Position numbers and translations under genes: made by a program. DNA of 64,000 nucleotides from positions 2,108,001-2,172,000 of the forward strand of contig NZ_JAFIBM010000001.1 of assembly GCF_017833035.1 (NCBI RefSeq), read 5' to 3'. Under the pieces are notes generated by a model. It was not told the DNA's origin, did no database searches, and saw only the letters and a program-made list of their open reading frames with translations. Source of the DNA: Frigoribacterium sp. PvP032. GTDB taxonomy: Bacteria; Actinomycetota; Actinomycetes; Actinomycetales; Microbacteriaceae. Positions 42,913 through 51,586 of the stretch are shown here, in pieces (the first letter of the stretch is position 1; each line of letters begins with the position of its first letter).

Positions 42913-44072
42913 TAGGGAGCTGCCGGGGGAGCGGTGGGCGGCACGTCCGTGCTGCCGTCCGACGATCCTGCCGTGTCGGCGGAGCCCGTCGTGTCGGCGG
43001 AGCCCGTCGTGTCGCTGGAGCCCGTCGTGCCGGCGGACCCTGGCAGGTCACCAGCCCCGGGGCGCGTGACGGTGGGGAAGCCGAGATCGGGCTCGCTGCC
43101 GAGGTCGACGGTCGTGGCGAGGTCGGGCGTCTGCTCGGTCTCGGACACCTTCGTGGTGCCGCGGTCGACCCAGCCCGGCGCCGACGGGTCCTTCGGGGCG
43201 AAGAACCCGGAGCCGATGCCCTTGAGCGCCTCGGTGAGCTCGCTCGGGATGATCCAGAGCTTGTTCGCCGAGCCCTCGGCCAGCTTCGGCAGCGTCTGGA
43301 GGTACTGGTAGGCGAGCAGCTTCGGGTCGGGGTCGCCCAGGTGGATCGCGTTGAAGACGGTCTCGATGGCCTCGGCCTCGCCCTGTGCGCGCAGCACCTG
43401 GGCCCTGGCGTCGCCCTCGGCCCGGAGGATGGCCGACTGACGCGACCCCTCGGCCTCGAGGATCTGCGACTGCTTCGTGCCCTCGGCGGTGAGGATCGCG
43501 GCACGGCGGTTGCGCTCGGCGCGCATCTGCTGCTCCATCGAGTCCTGGATGGACAGGGGCGGGTCGATCGCCTTGAGCTCGACGCGCCCGACGCGGATGC
43601 CCCACTTGCCGGTGGCCTCGTCGAGGACGATGCGGAGCTGCCCGTTGATGTTGTCCCGGCTGGTCAGGGCCTCTTCGAGGTTGAGCCCGCCGACGACGTT
43701 GCGGAGGGTCGTGGTGGTCAGCTGCTCGACCGCGCCGAGGTAGTTGGCGATCTCGTAGGTCGCCGCCCGCGCGTCCGTCACCTGGAAGTAGACGACCGTG
43801 TCGATCGAGACGACCAGGTTGTCCTCGGTGATGACCGGCTGCGGCGGGAACGAGACGACCTGCTCGCGCATGTCGATGAGCGGCCGCACCCGGTCGATGA
43901 ACGGGACGAGCAGGTTCAGCCCGGGCATGAGGGTCTTGTGGTACTTGCCGAGCCGCTCGACGACGCCGGCGCTGGCCTGCGGGATGATCCGCACGGCTCG
44001 GAACAGCACGACGAGCACGAAGACGACGACGATCGCGACGACGACGACGGTCACGATGGTGGTGGGGTCCAT
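42912..44072 (-). CDS. SPFH/stomatin-like membrane protein
   Basis: 386 residues from the ATG at 44072. N-terminal membrane helix (IVTVVVVAIVVVFVLVVLFRAVRI), then the SPFH domain: PQASAGVVERLGKYHKTLMPGLNLLVPFID through the AILTAEGTKQSQILEAEGSRQ coiled coil rich in alanine and glutamate. A C-terminal tail has Thr/Gly/Ser/Asp repeats (TTGSADTTGSADTAGSSDGS) encoded by imperfect tandem codons. Such proteins form large ring assemblies in membrane domains and often act with NfeD proteins, encoded just upstream on the same strand. Confidence 0.9.
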   Translation of the reverse strand: MDPTTIVTVVVVAIVVVFVLVVLFRAVRIIPQASAGVVERLGKYHKTLMPGLNLLVPFIDRVRPLIDMREQVVSFPPQPVITEDNLVVSIDTVVYFQVTDARAATYEIANYLGAVEQLTTTTLRNVVGGLNLEEALTSRDNINGQLRIVLDEATGKWGIRVGRVELKAIDPPLSIQDSMEQQMRAERNRRAAILTAEGTKQSQILEAEGSRQSAILRAEGDARAQVLRAQGEAEAIETVFNAIHLGDPDPKLLAYQYLQTLPKLAEGSANKLWIIPSELTEALKGIGSGFFAPKDPSAPGWVDRGTTKVSETEQTPDLATTVDLGSEPDLGFPTVTRPGAGDLPGSAGTTGSSDTTGSADTTGSADTAGSSDGSTDVPPTAPPAAP

Positions 44073-44083
44073 GGTCAGTCCCT

Positions 44084-44548
44084 TCAGGCGGGGACGACCA
44101 GGGCGGTCGACCCCTCGATGGCTGTGACGACGACCGGCGCGCCGGTGTCGAGGACGATCCCGGCCGAGGCCGGGGGAGAGGGGAGGAGGCGGGCCGTCCA
44201 CGTCTCGCCGTTGGCCAGCTTGACCTGGCCGCCGTCGACGCCGATCGGCACGACGACGGTGCCGCGGATGCCCATGAGCGCCGCCAGGTTGCTGGGTGTC
44301 GGGTCGCCGCCCTTGCCGAGCGCGCGGAGGAGGGGCGGCCGGACCGTGAAGAGCAGGAGGACGGCGATCAGCCCGGCGACGATGACCTGCAGCCACCACG
44401 GCGCCCCGAACAGGCCGGCGAGGAGACCGCCGGCGCTGCCGATGGCCAGCATGAGGAAGGTCAGCTCGAGGGTCGTGACCTCGACCACCACGAAGACGAG
44501 GAGCAGCCCGATCCAGATCAGCCACGCCCACTGGGTGACGACGTCCAT
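44084..44548 (-). CDS. NfeD-like membrane protein
   Basis: 154 residues from the ATG at 44548 (a longer start at 44572 is possible). Three membrane helices (WLIWIGLLLVFVVVEVTT, MLAIGSAGGLLAGLFGAPWWL and IVAGLIAVLLLFTVRP) precede an OB-fold domain of about 70 residues: MGIRGTVVVPIGVDGGQVKLANGETWTARL. NfeD and stomatin-like proteins are normally encoded together and act in membrane quality control. The gene is 11 bases upstream of the SPFH gene. The NfeD serine-protease domain is absent (short form). Confidence 0.88.
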   Translation of the reverse strand: MDVVTQWAWLIWIGLLLVFVVVEVTTLELTFLMLAIGSAGGLLAGLFGAPWWLQVIVAGLIAVLLLFTVRPPLLRALGKGGDPTPSNLAALMGIRGTVVVPIGVDGGQVKLANGETWTARLLPSPPASAGIVLDTGAPVVVTAIEGSTALVVPA

Positions 44549-44684
44549 GTCGGCCTCCTTCGCCTCGCGCATCGCGTGGTCTCGAAGCTATCAGGGGCGA
44601 CCGACAGCGGGACGGGGGGACCGATAGTCTCGAGGCGGTCCGTCGGGACCCGCCGCACGCCCCCACGACAGTCTGGAGCCCACC

Positions 44685-45452
44685 GTGTCCAACCCCCTCG
44701 CCGCAGGATCCCTCGCCGGCAAGCGCGCCCTCGTCACCGGCTCGTCCCGGGGCATCGGGGCCGACACGGTCGGCTACCTCGCCGAGGCAGGCGCCCGCGT
44801 CGTCGTCAACTACCGAAACAAGGAGAAGCGCGCGCTCCAGCTCGTCGGCAAGATCGAGGCAGCCGGCGGCGAGGCGATCGCCGTCGGCGCCGACCTCACC
44901 GACGCCGAGAGCCTCGACGCCATGTTCGCGCAGGTGCGCGAGGCGTTCGGCGGTCTCGACGTGCTCGTCATGAACGCCTCGGGCGGCATGGAGACCGGCA
45001 TGGCCGAGGACTACGCCCTGAAGCTCAACCGCGACGCGCAGGTCGACCTGCTGACGGCCGCCCTGCCGCTGATGGCCCCCGGCTCGCGCGTCGTCTTCGT
45101 CACGAGCCACCAGGCGCACTTCATCCGCACCACCGAGACGATGCCCGAGTACCTGCCCGTCGCCCTCAGCAAGCGCGCGGGGGAGGACGCCCTGCGCGAG
45201 ATGCTCCCGCAGCTCGAGGCCGCCGGTGTCGAGTTCGTCGTCGTCTCGGGCGACATGATCGAGGGCACCATCACCGCGACGCTGCTCGAGCGCTCGAACC
45301 CGGGGGCGATCTCGTCGCGGAAAGAGAGCGCGGGCAAGCTGTACAACGTCGCCGAGTTCGCAGCCGAGGTCGCGTCGGCGGCCGTCGACCCGGTGCCGGC
45401 CGACCACACGCGCTACGTGGGCGACACGAGCGACTTCGCCCCGCTGGTCTGA
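44685..45452 (+). CDS. Short-chain dehydrogenase/reductase family protein, atypical
   Basis: 255 residues from a GTG. The cofactor motif TGSSRGIG is at about 18-25, NYRN and GADLTDAES contact the adenosine (NADP type), and NASGG stands for NNAG. The catalytic serine is seen in VTSHQAHF. The usual YxxxK is replaced by VALSK (LPVALSKRAGEDAL), so the catalytic tyrosine is not in its normal place; a Tyr three residues further upstream might serve. The substrate is unknown. The gene is followed 14 bases later by a NUDIX gene. Confidence 0.82.
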   Translation: MSNPLAAGSLAGKRALVTGSSRGIGADTVGYLAEAGARVVVNYRNKEKRALQLVGKIEAAGGEAIAVGADLTDAESLDAMFAQVREAFGGLDVLVMNASGGMETGMAEDYALKLNRDAQVDLLTAALPLMAPGSRVVFVTSHQAHFIRTTETMPEYLPVALSKRAGEDALREMLPQLEAAGVEFVVVSGDMIEGTITATLLERSNPGAISSRKESAGKLYNVAEFAAEVASAAVDPVPADHTRYVGDTSDFAPLV

Positions 45453-45466
45453 GACGGGGGCACCTC

Positions 45467-45922
45467 GTGACCGAGCGCGTCGTCCGTCCGACCTCCCGCC
45501 TCCTCGTGCTCGACGAGCAGGACCGCCTCCTGCTCATGCGGACGAAGGCGCCCGACACGAGCGGCTCGTCCCGATGGATCACGCCCGGAGGCGGCGTCGA
45601 CCCAGGGGAGGACCACGCGCAGGCGGCCGTCCGCGAGCTGCTCGAGGAGACCGGGCAGGTGGTGGCCGACGTCGGCCCCGTCGTCCGCGTCGACGACTTC
45701 GAGGTGCCGTGGGACGCCGCTGACCACACGCACGGCCACGCCGAGTTCTTCGTCGTGCGGCTGCCGCACTTCGAGGTCGTCGACGACGGCTGGACCGACG
45801 ACGAGCGCGTCGACATCCTCGAGTCGCGCTGGTGGTCGCTGTCCGAGCTCGAGTCGACCGCCGAGCCGGTCGAGCCTGCCGACCTGACGACGCTGCTGCG
45901 CGACGTGCTCTCACACGGCTGA
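45467..45922 (+). CDS. NUDIX hydrolase
   Basis: 151 residues from the GTG at 45467. The NUDIX box fits the consensus exactly: GGVDPGEDHAQAAV followed by RELLEETGQ. The N-terminal strand RLLVLDEQDRLLLMRTKAP and the C-terminal SRWWSLSELE are typical of MutT-like pyrophosphohydrolases acting on nucleoside diphosphate derivatives. The precise substrate is not predictable. It lies directly after the SDR gene and probably shares its transcript. Confidence 0.9.
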   Translation: MTERVVRPTSRLLVLDEQDRLLLMRTKAPDTSGSSRWITPGGGVDPGEDHAQAAVRELLEETGQVVADVGPVVRVDDFEVPWDAADHTHGHAEFFVVRLPHFEVVDDGWTDDERVDILESRWWSLSELESTAEPVEPADLTTLLRDVLSHG

Positions 45923-46013
45923 TCAGTACCCCTCTCGGCCCTCTGCATAGGCGCTGATAATGCACATTATGTCAGCTCGCTGATCCGTACCCCACCTCCC
46001 GGCCCTCCGACAT
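45918..46013 (+). repeat. Direct repeat pair flanking an AT-rich palindrome
   Basis: GCTGATCAGTACCCC (45918) and GCTGATCCGTACCCC (45979) begin two related segments, both ending with CGGCCCTC and CAT. Between them is ATAATG-CA-CATTAT (45957-45970), unusually AT-rich here. It overlaps the NUDIX 3' end and lies upstream of the next gene. Confidence 0.6.
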
Positions 46014-46035
46014 CCTCCCGGTGTTCAGTCGGCGC

Positions 46036-46506
46036 ATGAGCGACCACAAGACACCGGACGACGCCCACCTCCGACCTGACGGCGTCGACGACGCGACGAT
46101 CGCCGCGCTCGGCAAGCTCTCCGAGGCCCTCGAGGTCGTCGAGCACGCCCGCGGCCTGCTGTACGGCTTCCACAGGCTCACCGGCAAGGCGGACCTGGCC
46201 CTCGGCGAAGCCGTCGACCTGCTGCGCGAGGCCGGCCACGACGAGCACGCGGACGCCCTCGAGCGCGACCTCGTCGGGCGCAACGTCGTCGAGGGCCGCT
46301 GGACCTTCCAGATCGTCGAGGACTACGACGACACCTACTGGTCCGAGTTCCGTCGCAGCGAGGCGGCCGTGCGCGACGCGCTGGCGGGCGGCAGGCGGCA
46401 CGTGTTCGAGTCCGAGATGAAGGAGGAGCGGCGCAGCCCCGGCCGACGGCACCACGAGTCACGACCGGCCGAGCAGCACGGCTCCCCCGGCGACGACTCC
46501 CGCTGA
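46036..46506 (+). CDS. Conserved actinobacterial protein of unknown function
   Basis: 156 residues from the ATG at 46036 (a GTG at 46021 is possible). The conserved core is LLYGFHRLTGKADLALGEAVDLLREAGHDEHADALERDLVGRNVVEGRWTFQIVEDYDDTYW, mostly helical, followed by a charged, disordered tail. I recognise the core as a widespread actinobacterial hypothetical, but no function is known to me. The upstream gap carries the palindrome at 45957-45970. It is followed 70 bases later by folE. Confidence 0.75.
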   Translation: MSDHKTPDDAHLRPDGVDDATIAALGKLSEALEVVEHARGLLYGFHRLTGKADLALGEAVDLLREAGHDEHADALERDLVGRNVVEGRWTFQIVEDYDDTYWSEFRRSEAAVRDALAGGRRHVFESEMKEERRSPGRRHHESRPAEQHGSPGDDSR

Positions 46507-46576
46507 GCCCTTCGGGCCCGCTGGGAACTGCCCACGGCGCGCGGGCCCTGGCGAGGCCACCTGGCAGGATGGCGAG

Positions 46577-47170
46577 ATGACCCCGCCTCCTGTCGACCGG
46601 CCGCGCATCGAGGCCGCCGTCACCGAGATCCTCGCGGCGATCGGCGAGGACGGCACGCGTGAGGGCCTCCTCTCGACGCCCCGACGCGTCGCCGAGGCGT
46701 ACGCCGAGTTCTTCGCAGGCCTCGACGTCGACGCCGCCGAGCTCGTCCGATCGTCGGCCGTCGCGTCCGACCCCGAGAAGCTCGGCGAGCTCGTCGTGGT
46801 CCGCGGCATCGCGCTGCGGTCCGTCTGTGAGCACCACCTCCTGCCGTTCGTCGGCCAGGCCCACGTGGCCTACGTGCCGGGCGAGCGGATCGTCGGCCTC
46901 GGCACCGTGCCCCGCGTGGTCGACGCCGTGGCCTCGCGGCCCCAGCTGCAGGAGCGCCTGGGCGAGGAGATCGCCGACGCCTTCGTCGTGGGCCTCTCCC
47001 CCGCCGGCGTCCTGGTCGTCCTCGACGCGGTGCACGGCTGCGTCACGACGCGCGGCCCGCGGCAGACCGGCAGCTCCACGCTCACGGTCGCGAGCCGCGG
47101 AGCCCTCGCCGAGCCCGGCGCCAGGGCCGAGGCGATCGCGCTCATCACGGCAGGTGGCGACCGTGCCTGA
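46577..47170 (+). CDS. folE: GTP cyclohydrolase I
   Basis: 197 residues. The zinc site is visible: Cys84 and His87 in RSVCEHHLLPF and a second Cys in VHGCVTTRG. Other conserved segments are DGTREGLLSTPRRVAEAYAEFF and GLGTVPRVVDAVASRPQLQERL. It converts GTP to dihydroneopterin triphosphate, the first step of folate and pteridine synthesis. ATG at 46577. The stop lies eight bases inside the next gene, so the two are translationally coupled. Confidence 0.95.
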   Translation: MTPPPVDRPRIEAAVTEILAAIGEDGTREGLLSTPRRVAEAYAEFFAGLDVDAAELVRSSAVASDPEKLGELVVVRGIALRSVCEHHLLPFVGQAHVAYVPGERIVGLGTVPRVVDAVASRPQLQERLGEEIADAFVVGLSPAGVLVVLDAVHGCVTTRGPRQTGSSTLTVASRGALAEPGARAEAIALITAGGDRA

Positions 47171-48071
47171 GTCGTCGCTCCCGGTGTTCGTCGCTCCCCC
47201 GCTGCGCTTCCCCGTGCGCACGATCGGCCGCCGCACCTTCGACTTCTCCCGCCAGGTGGCCGTGATGGCCGTGGTCAACCGCACCCCCGACTCCTTCTTC
47301 GACCAGGGCCGGACCTTCGCGCTCGACGCGGCCGTCCAGGCGGCCGTCGACGCGGCCGAGGCCGGTGCCGACTGGGTCGACATCGGCGGCGTCCCGTTCG
47401 CGCCGGGTCCGGAGCTGTCGGCCGCGGACGAGCTCGACCGGGTGCTGCCGGTCGTCCAGGCCCTCGCCGCCGTGTCCGACGTCGTCATCTCTGTCGACAC
47501 GTTCCGGCCAGAGGTGGCTGCGGCGGTGATCGGGGCAGGGGCAGGGGTCGTCAACGACACGACCGGGCTGCACGACCCGCGGCTCGCCGACGTCGTGGCC
47601 GACAGCGGAGCGACCCTCGTCGTCACGCACAGCCTCGCCGCCCCGCGCCGCCCGCACCCGCGGCCGCACTACGACGACATCGCCCGCGAGGTGGCCGACC
47701 TGCTCGCCCGTCGCGTCGACGTCGCCCTCGCCCACGGCGTCCGGGAGGACCAGATCATCGTCGACCCCGGCCACGACCTCAACAAGACGACCGTGCACAC
47801 CCTCGAGCTGACCCGCCGGCTCGGCGAGGTCGCCGCACTCGGGCACCCCGTGCTCGCGGCGGTCTCGAACAAGGACTTCGTCGGCGAGTCCCTCGACCGG
47901 GCCAAGCCCGACCGTCTCGCGGGCTCCCTGGCGGCCGCCGTCGCGAGCGTCTTCCTCGGCGCCCGCATCGTGCGGATGCACGATGCCCGCGCCTCCGTCG
48001 ACGCTGCCCGCATGGTCGAGGCGATCCTCGGCTGGCGACGACCCGTGCACGCCGTGCACAACGTCTCGTGA
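47163..48071 (+). CDS. FolP2-type dihydropteroate synthase homologue
   Basis: 302 residues from the GTG at 47163. TIM-barrel pterin-binding fold: VMAVVNRTPDSFFDQGRTF, IGGVPFAPG, ISVDTFRPEVAAAVI, VVNDTTG and IIVDPGHDLNKTT. It matches the FolP2 type: NRTPDSF replaces NVTPDSF, and AVSNKDFVGES replaces the SRKSF sulfonamide/pABA loop of true DHPS. The Mycobacterium FolP2 lacks DHPS activity, so this protein may make a different pterin or act as a carrier. It lies between folE and a RibD-like gene, without folB or folK. Confidence 0.8.
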   Translation: MPESSLPVFVAPPLRFPVRTIGRRTFDFSRQVAVMAVVNRTPDSFFDQGRTFALDAAVQAAVDAAEAGADWVDIGGVPFAPGPELSAADELDRVLPVVQALAAVSDVVISVDTFRPEVAAAVIGAGAGVVNDTTGLHDPRLADVVADSGATLVVTHSLAAPRRPHPRPHYDDIAREVADLLARRVDVALAHGVREDQIIVDPGHDLNKTTVHTLELTRRLGEVAALGHPVLAAVSNKDFVGESLDRAKPDRLAGSLAAAVASVFLGARIVRMHDARASVDAARMVEAILGWRRPVHAVHNVS

Positions 48072-48859
48072 CCGGCTCGGGCGGCTCGCGCCTCGTCCGC
48101 GTGGTCCCCGGGGGCCACGAGGAGGCGCCCCTCACCGACGCGGACCTGCTGGCGACGCTCTCCCCCCACGACCGCGGCCGTCCGTGCCTCCGCGTCAACT
48201 TCGTGACGACCCTCGACGGCGCCTCCACCTCGGACGGCATCTCCGGCTCGCTCGGCGGCCCGGCCGACGGCCGGGTCTTCGACCTCCTGAGGCGCGTGAC
48301 CGACGTCGTCGTCGTCGGCGCGGGCACCGTCCGCGACGAGGGCTACGGCGCGATGCGGCTGGACGACGACGCGGCATCGTGGCGCGAGGAGGCGGGCCTC
48401 GCGCCCCAGCCCGTCTTCGCACTCGTCTCGGGATCGCTCCGGCTCGACCCCGAGTCGACCGTCTTCACCGAGGCGCCGGTGCGGCCCGTCGTCCTGACCA
48501 CGGAACGGGCCGACCCGACAGCACGTCGGGCGCTCGAGCGCGTCGCCGACGTGGTGGCCTGCGGCGACGAGCGGGTCGACCCGCACCTCCTGCGCGACGC
48601 CCTGGTCGAGCGCGGCCTGGCCCAGATGCACTGCGAGGGCGGTCCTCGCCTCTTCGGCGACCTCGTGCGGGCCGACGCCGTCGACGAGCTGTTCCTCACC
48701 GTCTCTCCGTTGCTCGAGGGCGGCCACGGGCTGCGGATCAGCCAGGGCGCAGACGGCGACGGCTCGAGCCCGCTGCGGCGGATGCGGCTCGCCCACGTGC
48801 TGCAGGACGGCGACGAGCTGCTCACCTGGTACGTGCGGGACCGGGAGCCGGGCGCCTGA
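48068..48859 (+). CDS. RibD C-terminal-like pyrimidine reductase family protein
   Basis: 263 residues from a GTG overlapping folP2 by four bases. It matches the reductase domain of RibD: PCLRVNFVTTLDGASTSDGISGSLGG, TDVVVVGAGTVRDEGYG, and HCEGGPRLFGDLVRADAVDELFLTVSPLLEGG, which bind NADPH and the substrate. The deaminase domain is missing. In riboflavin synthesis the domain reduces a pyrimidine ribosyl amine; here the context with folE and folP2 suggests a pterin or another heterocycle, which is inference. Confidence 0.82.
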   Translation: MTGSGGSRLVRVVPGGHEEAPLTDADLLATLSPHDRGRPCLRVNFVTTLDGASTSDGISGSLGGPADGRVFDLLRRVTDVVVVGAGTVRDEGYGAMRLDDDAASWREEAGLAPQPVFALVSGSLRLDPESTVFTEAPVRPVVLTTERADPTARRALERVADVVACGDERVDPHLLRDALVERGLAQMHCEGGPRLFGDLVRADAVDELFLTVSPLLEGGHGLRISQGADGDGSSPLRRMRLAHVLQDGDELLTWYVRDREPGA

Positions 48860-48881
48860 GGCCGACCGTCTGACACGACGA

Positions 48882-48913
48882 GGGGAGCGGCACCGCGAAC
48901 GGCGCCGCTCCCC
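48882..48913. terminator. Bidirectional terminator between the RibD-like gene and dhaM
   Basis: Arms GGGGAGCGGC and GCCGCTCCCC around a GC-rich loop, between converging genes. Confidence 0.7.
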
Positions 48914-48934
48914 CGCACGGCGGATCTCGTCGGG

Positions 48935-49639
48935 TCAGCCCTGCGAGGCCTCCGCACCCTCGCCGAACCCGCCCTCGATCAGCGCGACGAGGTCGTCGAC
49001 GGCCTGCTGTGCGTCCGGCCCCGTGGCCATCAGCGACACGGTCGACCCGATGCCGAGTCCGAGCCCCATGATGCGGAGCAGGCTCTTCGCGTCGACGCCG
49101 TTCACCGTCACGTCCGCCTGGAAGCGGGAGGCGTGGGTCACGAGCTCGGCAGCGGGCCGGGCGTGCAGGCCCGACGCGTTGACGAGCACGGCCGACCGCT
49201 CGACAGCGTCGCCGCCGCGCAGCTCACGCTCGTCGGCGTGCGGATCGGCGACGCCCGTCGCGCTGCGGGCCGCCTCGGCGACCTGGGCCAGCGAGCCGCC
49301 GGTCTCGGCCGCGACGGCCGCGGCCACCGCTCCCTCGACGATCGGCGCGTCGACGATGACGACGCGCTCCTTCTCGGCGTCGTCGAGGAAGTCGACGGCG
49401 GTCTCCGACGTGAGCACGGCGGAGCCCAGGTCGCAGAGCACGACGACTCCCCCGCCGCCGCCGGCCGTGCCGAGCGCGGCCGAGACGGCGTCGAAGCTCG
49501 TGCCGATGCCGCCCTCGTCGGTCCCGCCCGCCGCGACGAGGGTGGTGGTGGGCGCCATCTGGCGGGCGAGCTCGACGGTGCCCTCGGCGATCTTGGAGCT
49601 GTGCGAGACGACGACGATGCCGACGGAGGCCATGGTCAC
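48935..49639 (-). CDS. dhaM: DhaM-HPr fusion, dihydroxyacetone kinase phosphotransfer subunit
   Basis: 234 residues (GTG at 49639; ATG at 49633 is possible). Residues 1-130 form the mannose-type EIIA domain with the phospho-histidine in VVVSHSSKIAEG and VVLCDLGSAVLTSE. Residues about 148-230 form an HPr domain with NASGLHARPAAELV (phospho-His) and SLLRIMGLGLGIGSTV. It passes phosphate from the PTS to DhaL-ADP. There is no EI domain in this chain, so a separate PtsI elsewhere must charge it. It is coupled to dhaL by a four-base overlap. Confidence 0.93.
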   Translation of the reverse strand: MTMASVGIVVVSHSSKIAEGTVELARQMAPTTTLVAAGGTDEGGIGTSFDAVSAALGTAGGGGGVVVLCDLGSAVLTSETAVDFLDDAEKERVVIVDAPIVEGAVAAAVAAETGGSLAQVAEAARSATGVADPHADERELRGGDAVERSAVLVNASGLHARPAAELVTHASRFQADVTVNGVDAKSLLRIMGLGLGIGSTVSLMATGPDAQQAVDDLVALIEGGFGEGAEASQG

Positions 49640-50307
49640 GCCTCCCCGGAGGTCGTCGTCGCGGCGGCCGCGACGTCCTCGGCGGCGTCCGCGGCGGCGG
49701 CGAGGATGAGCGCGGACGACTGCGCGCCCGGGTCCCTGTGCCCCACCGCGCGTTCGCCGAGGTAGCTCGCTCGCCCCTTGCGGGCGACGAGCGGCTCGGT
49801 CGACTCGGCACCGGCCGCGGCGGCGTCGGCCGCTGCACGCAGGACCGCCCCTGGCTCGCTGCCCGCGTCCGCGGCGGCCTTCGCCGCGTCCGTCGCGGGG
49901 GTCCAGGCGTCGATCATCGTCTTGTCGCCGACCTCGGCCTTGCCCCGGAGCACGGCGCCGTCGCGCGCCGCGGCCACGAAGGCCGCCACGGCGGCCGAGT
50001 CGAGCTCGGTCGCGTCGCCCAGCGCACCCGCGCCCTTGAGGAACGCGGTGCCGAGCAGGGGCCCGGAGGCGCCTCCCACGGTCGAGATCAGGGTCGTCGC
50101 GACCATCTTGAGCAGGGCGCCCGGCGTGGCGTCGTCCGGCTGCGAGGCCAGCTTCGCGCGGACGGCCGAGAAGCCCCGCTCCAGGTTCTCGCCGTGGTCG
50201 CCGTCGCCGATCTCGCGGTCGAGCTCGACGAGCGCCGACCGGTTCTCGCTGACGGTGTCGGCCGCGCGCTCGACGAAGCGGCGGGCCCAGGTGGAGTCCA
50301 GTGTCAT
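49636..50307 (-). CDS. dhaL: Dihydroxyacetone kinase, ADP-binding subunit DhaL
   Basis: 223 residues from the ATG at 50307. The nucleotide/metal site is DREIGDGDHGENLERGF, with further contacts in GGASGPLLGTAFLKGAG and GDKTMIDAWTPA; the C-terminus has RKGRASYLGERAVGHRDPGAQS. In the PTS-dependent kinase DhaL keeps its ADP bound as a cofactor that is rephosphorylated by DhaM. Gene order dhaK-dhaL-dhaM on the minus strand is standard. The 50-base gap to dhaK suggests one transcript. Confidence 0.94.
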   Translation of the reverse strand: MTLDSTWARRFVERAADTVSENRSALVELDREIGDGDHGENLERGFSAVRAKLASQPDDATPGALLKMVATTLISTVGGASGPLLGTAFLKGAGALGDATELDSAAVAAFVAAARDGAVLRGKAEVGDKTMIDAWTPATDAAKAAADAGSEPGAVLRAAADAAAAGAESTEPLVARKGRASYLGERAVGHRDPGAQSSALILAAAADAAEDVAAAATTTSGEA

Positions 50308-50357
50308 GTCGTCCTTCTCTCGGGTGTCGGGTGTCTGGTCTGGTGCGCGGCGCCGGG

Positions 50358-51359
<1,002 letters not shown>

Positions 51360-51461
51360 CGAAGTCCCTCCCTGGAACGGGCGCGGTGCACGGGCGGCAC
51401 CGTCGCGCCTCGAAGCTACTCCGGGCGGGGCCGGTGCAGGGAGGGCGCGCTCCGCTGCCCG

Positions 51462-51475
51462 TGCACATATGTGCA
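51462..51475. promoter_or_regulatory. Perfect 14-base palindrome TGCACATATGTGCA
   Basis: It lies between divergent dhaK and glpF, 103 bases upstream of dhaK and 112 upstream of glpF. Length and symmetry fit a dimeric repressor site. Confidence 0.65.
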
Positions 51476-51586
51476 TCCGTGGTGATTCGGGTGGCGGCCG
51501 GGGTGTTCCCCGGGTCTATGGTGATGCCACACGCTCACCGCGGAGGTGCACAGTCGCACCCCGCCCGACGACTAAGGAAGGTCGAC

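Noticed and set aside
45957-45970. AT-rich palindrome as a replication origin element
   Set aside because: There is a single site without DnaA boxes or dnaA/dnaN nearby.
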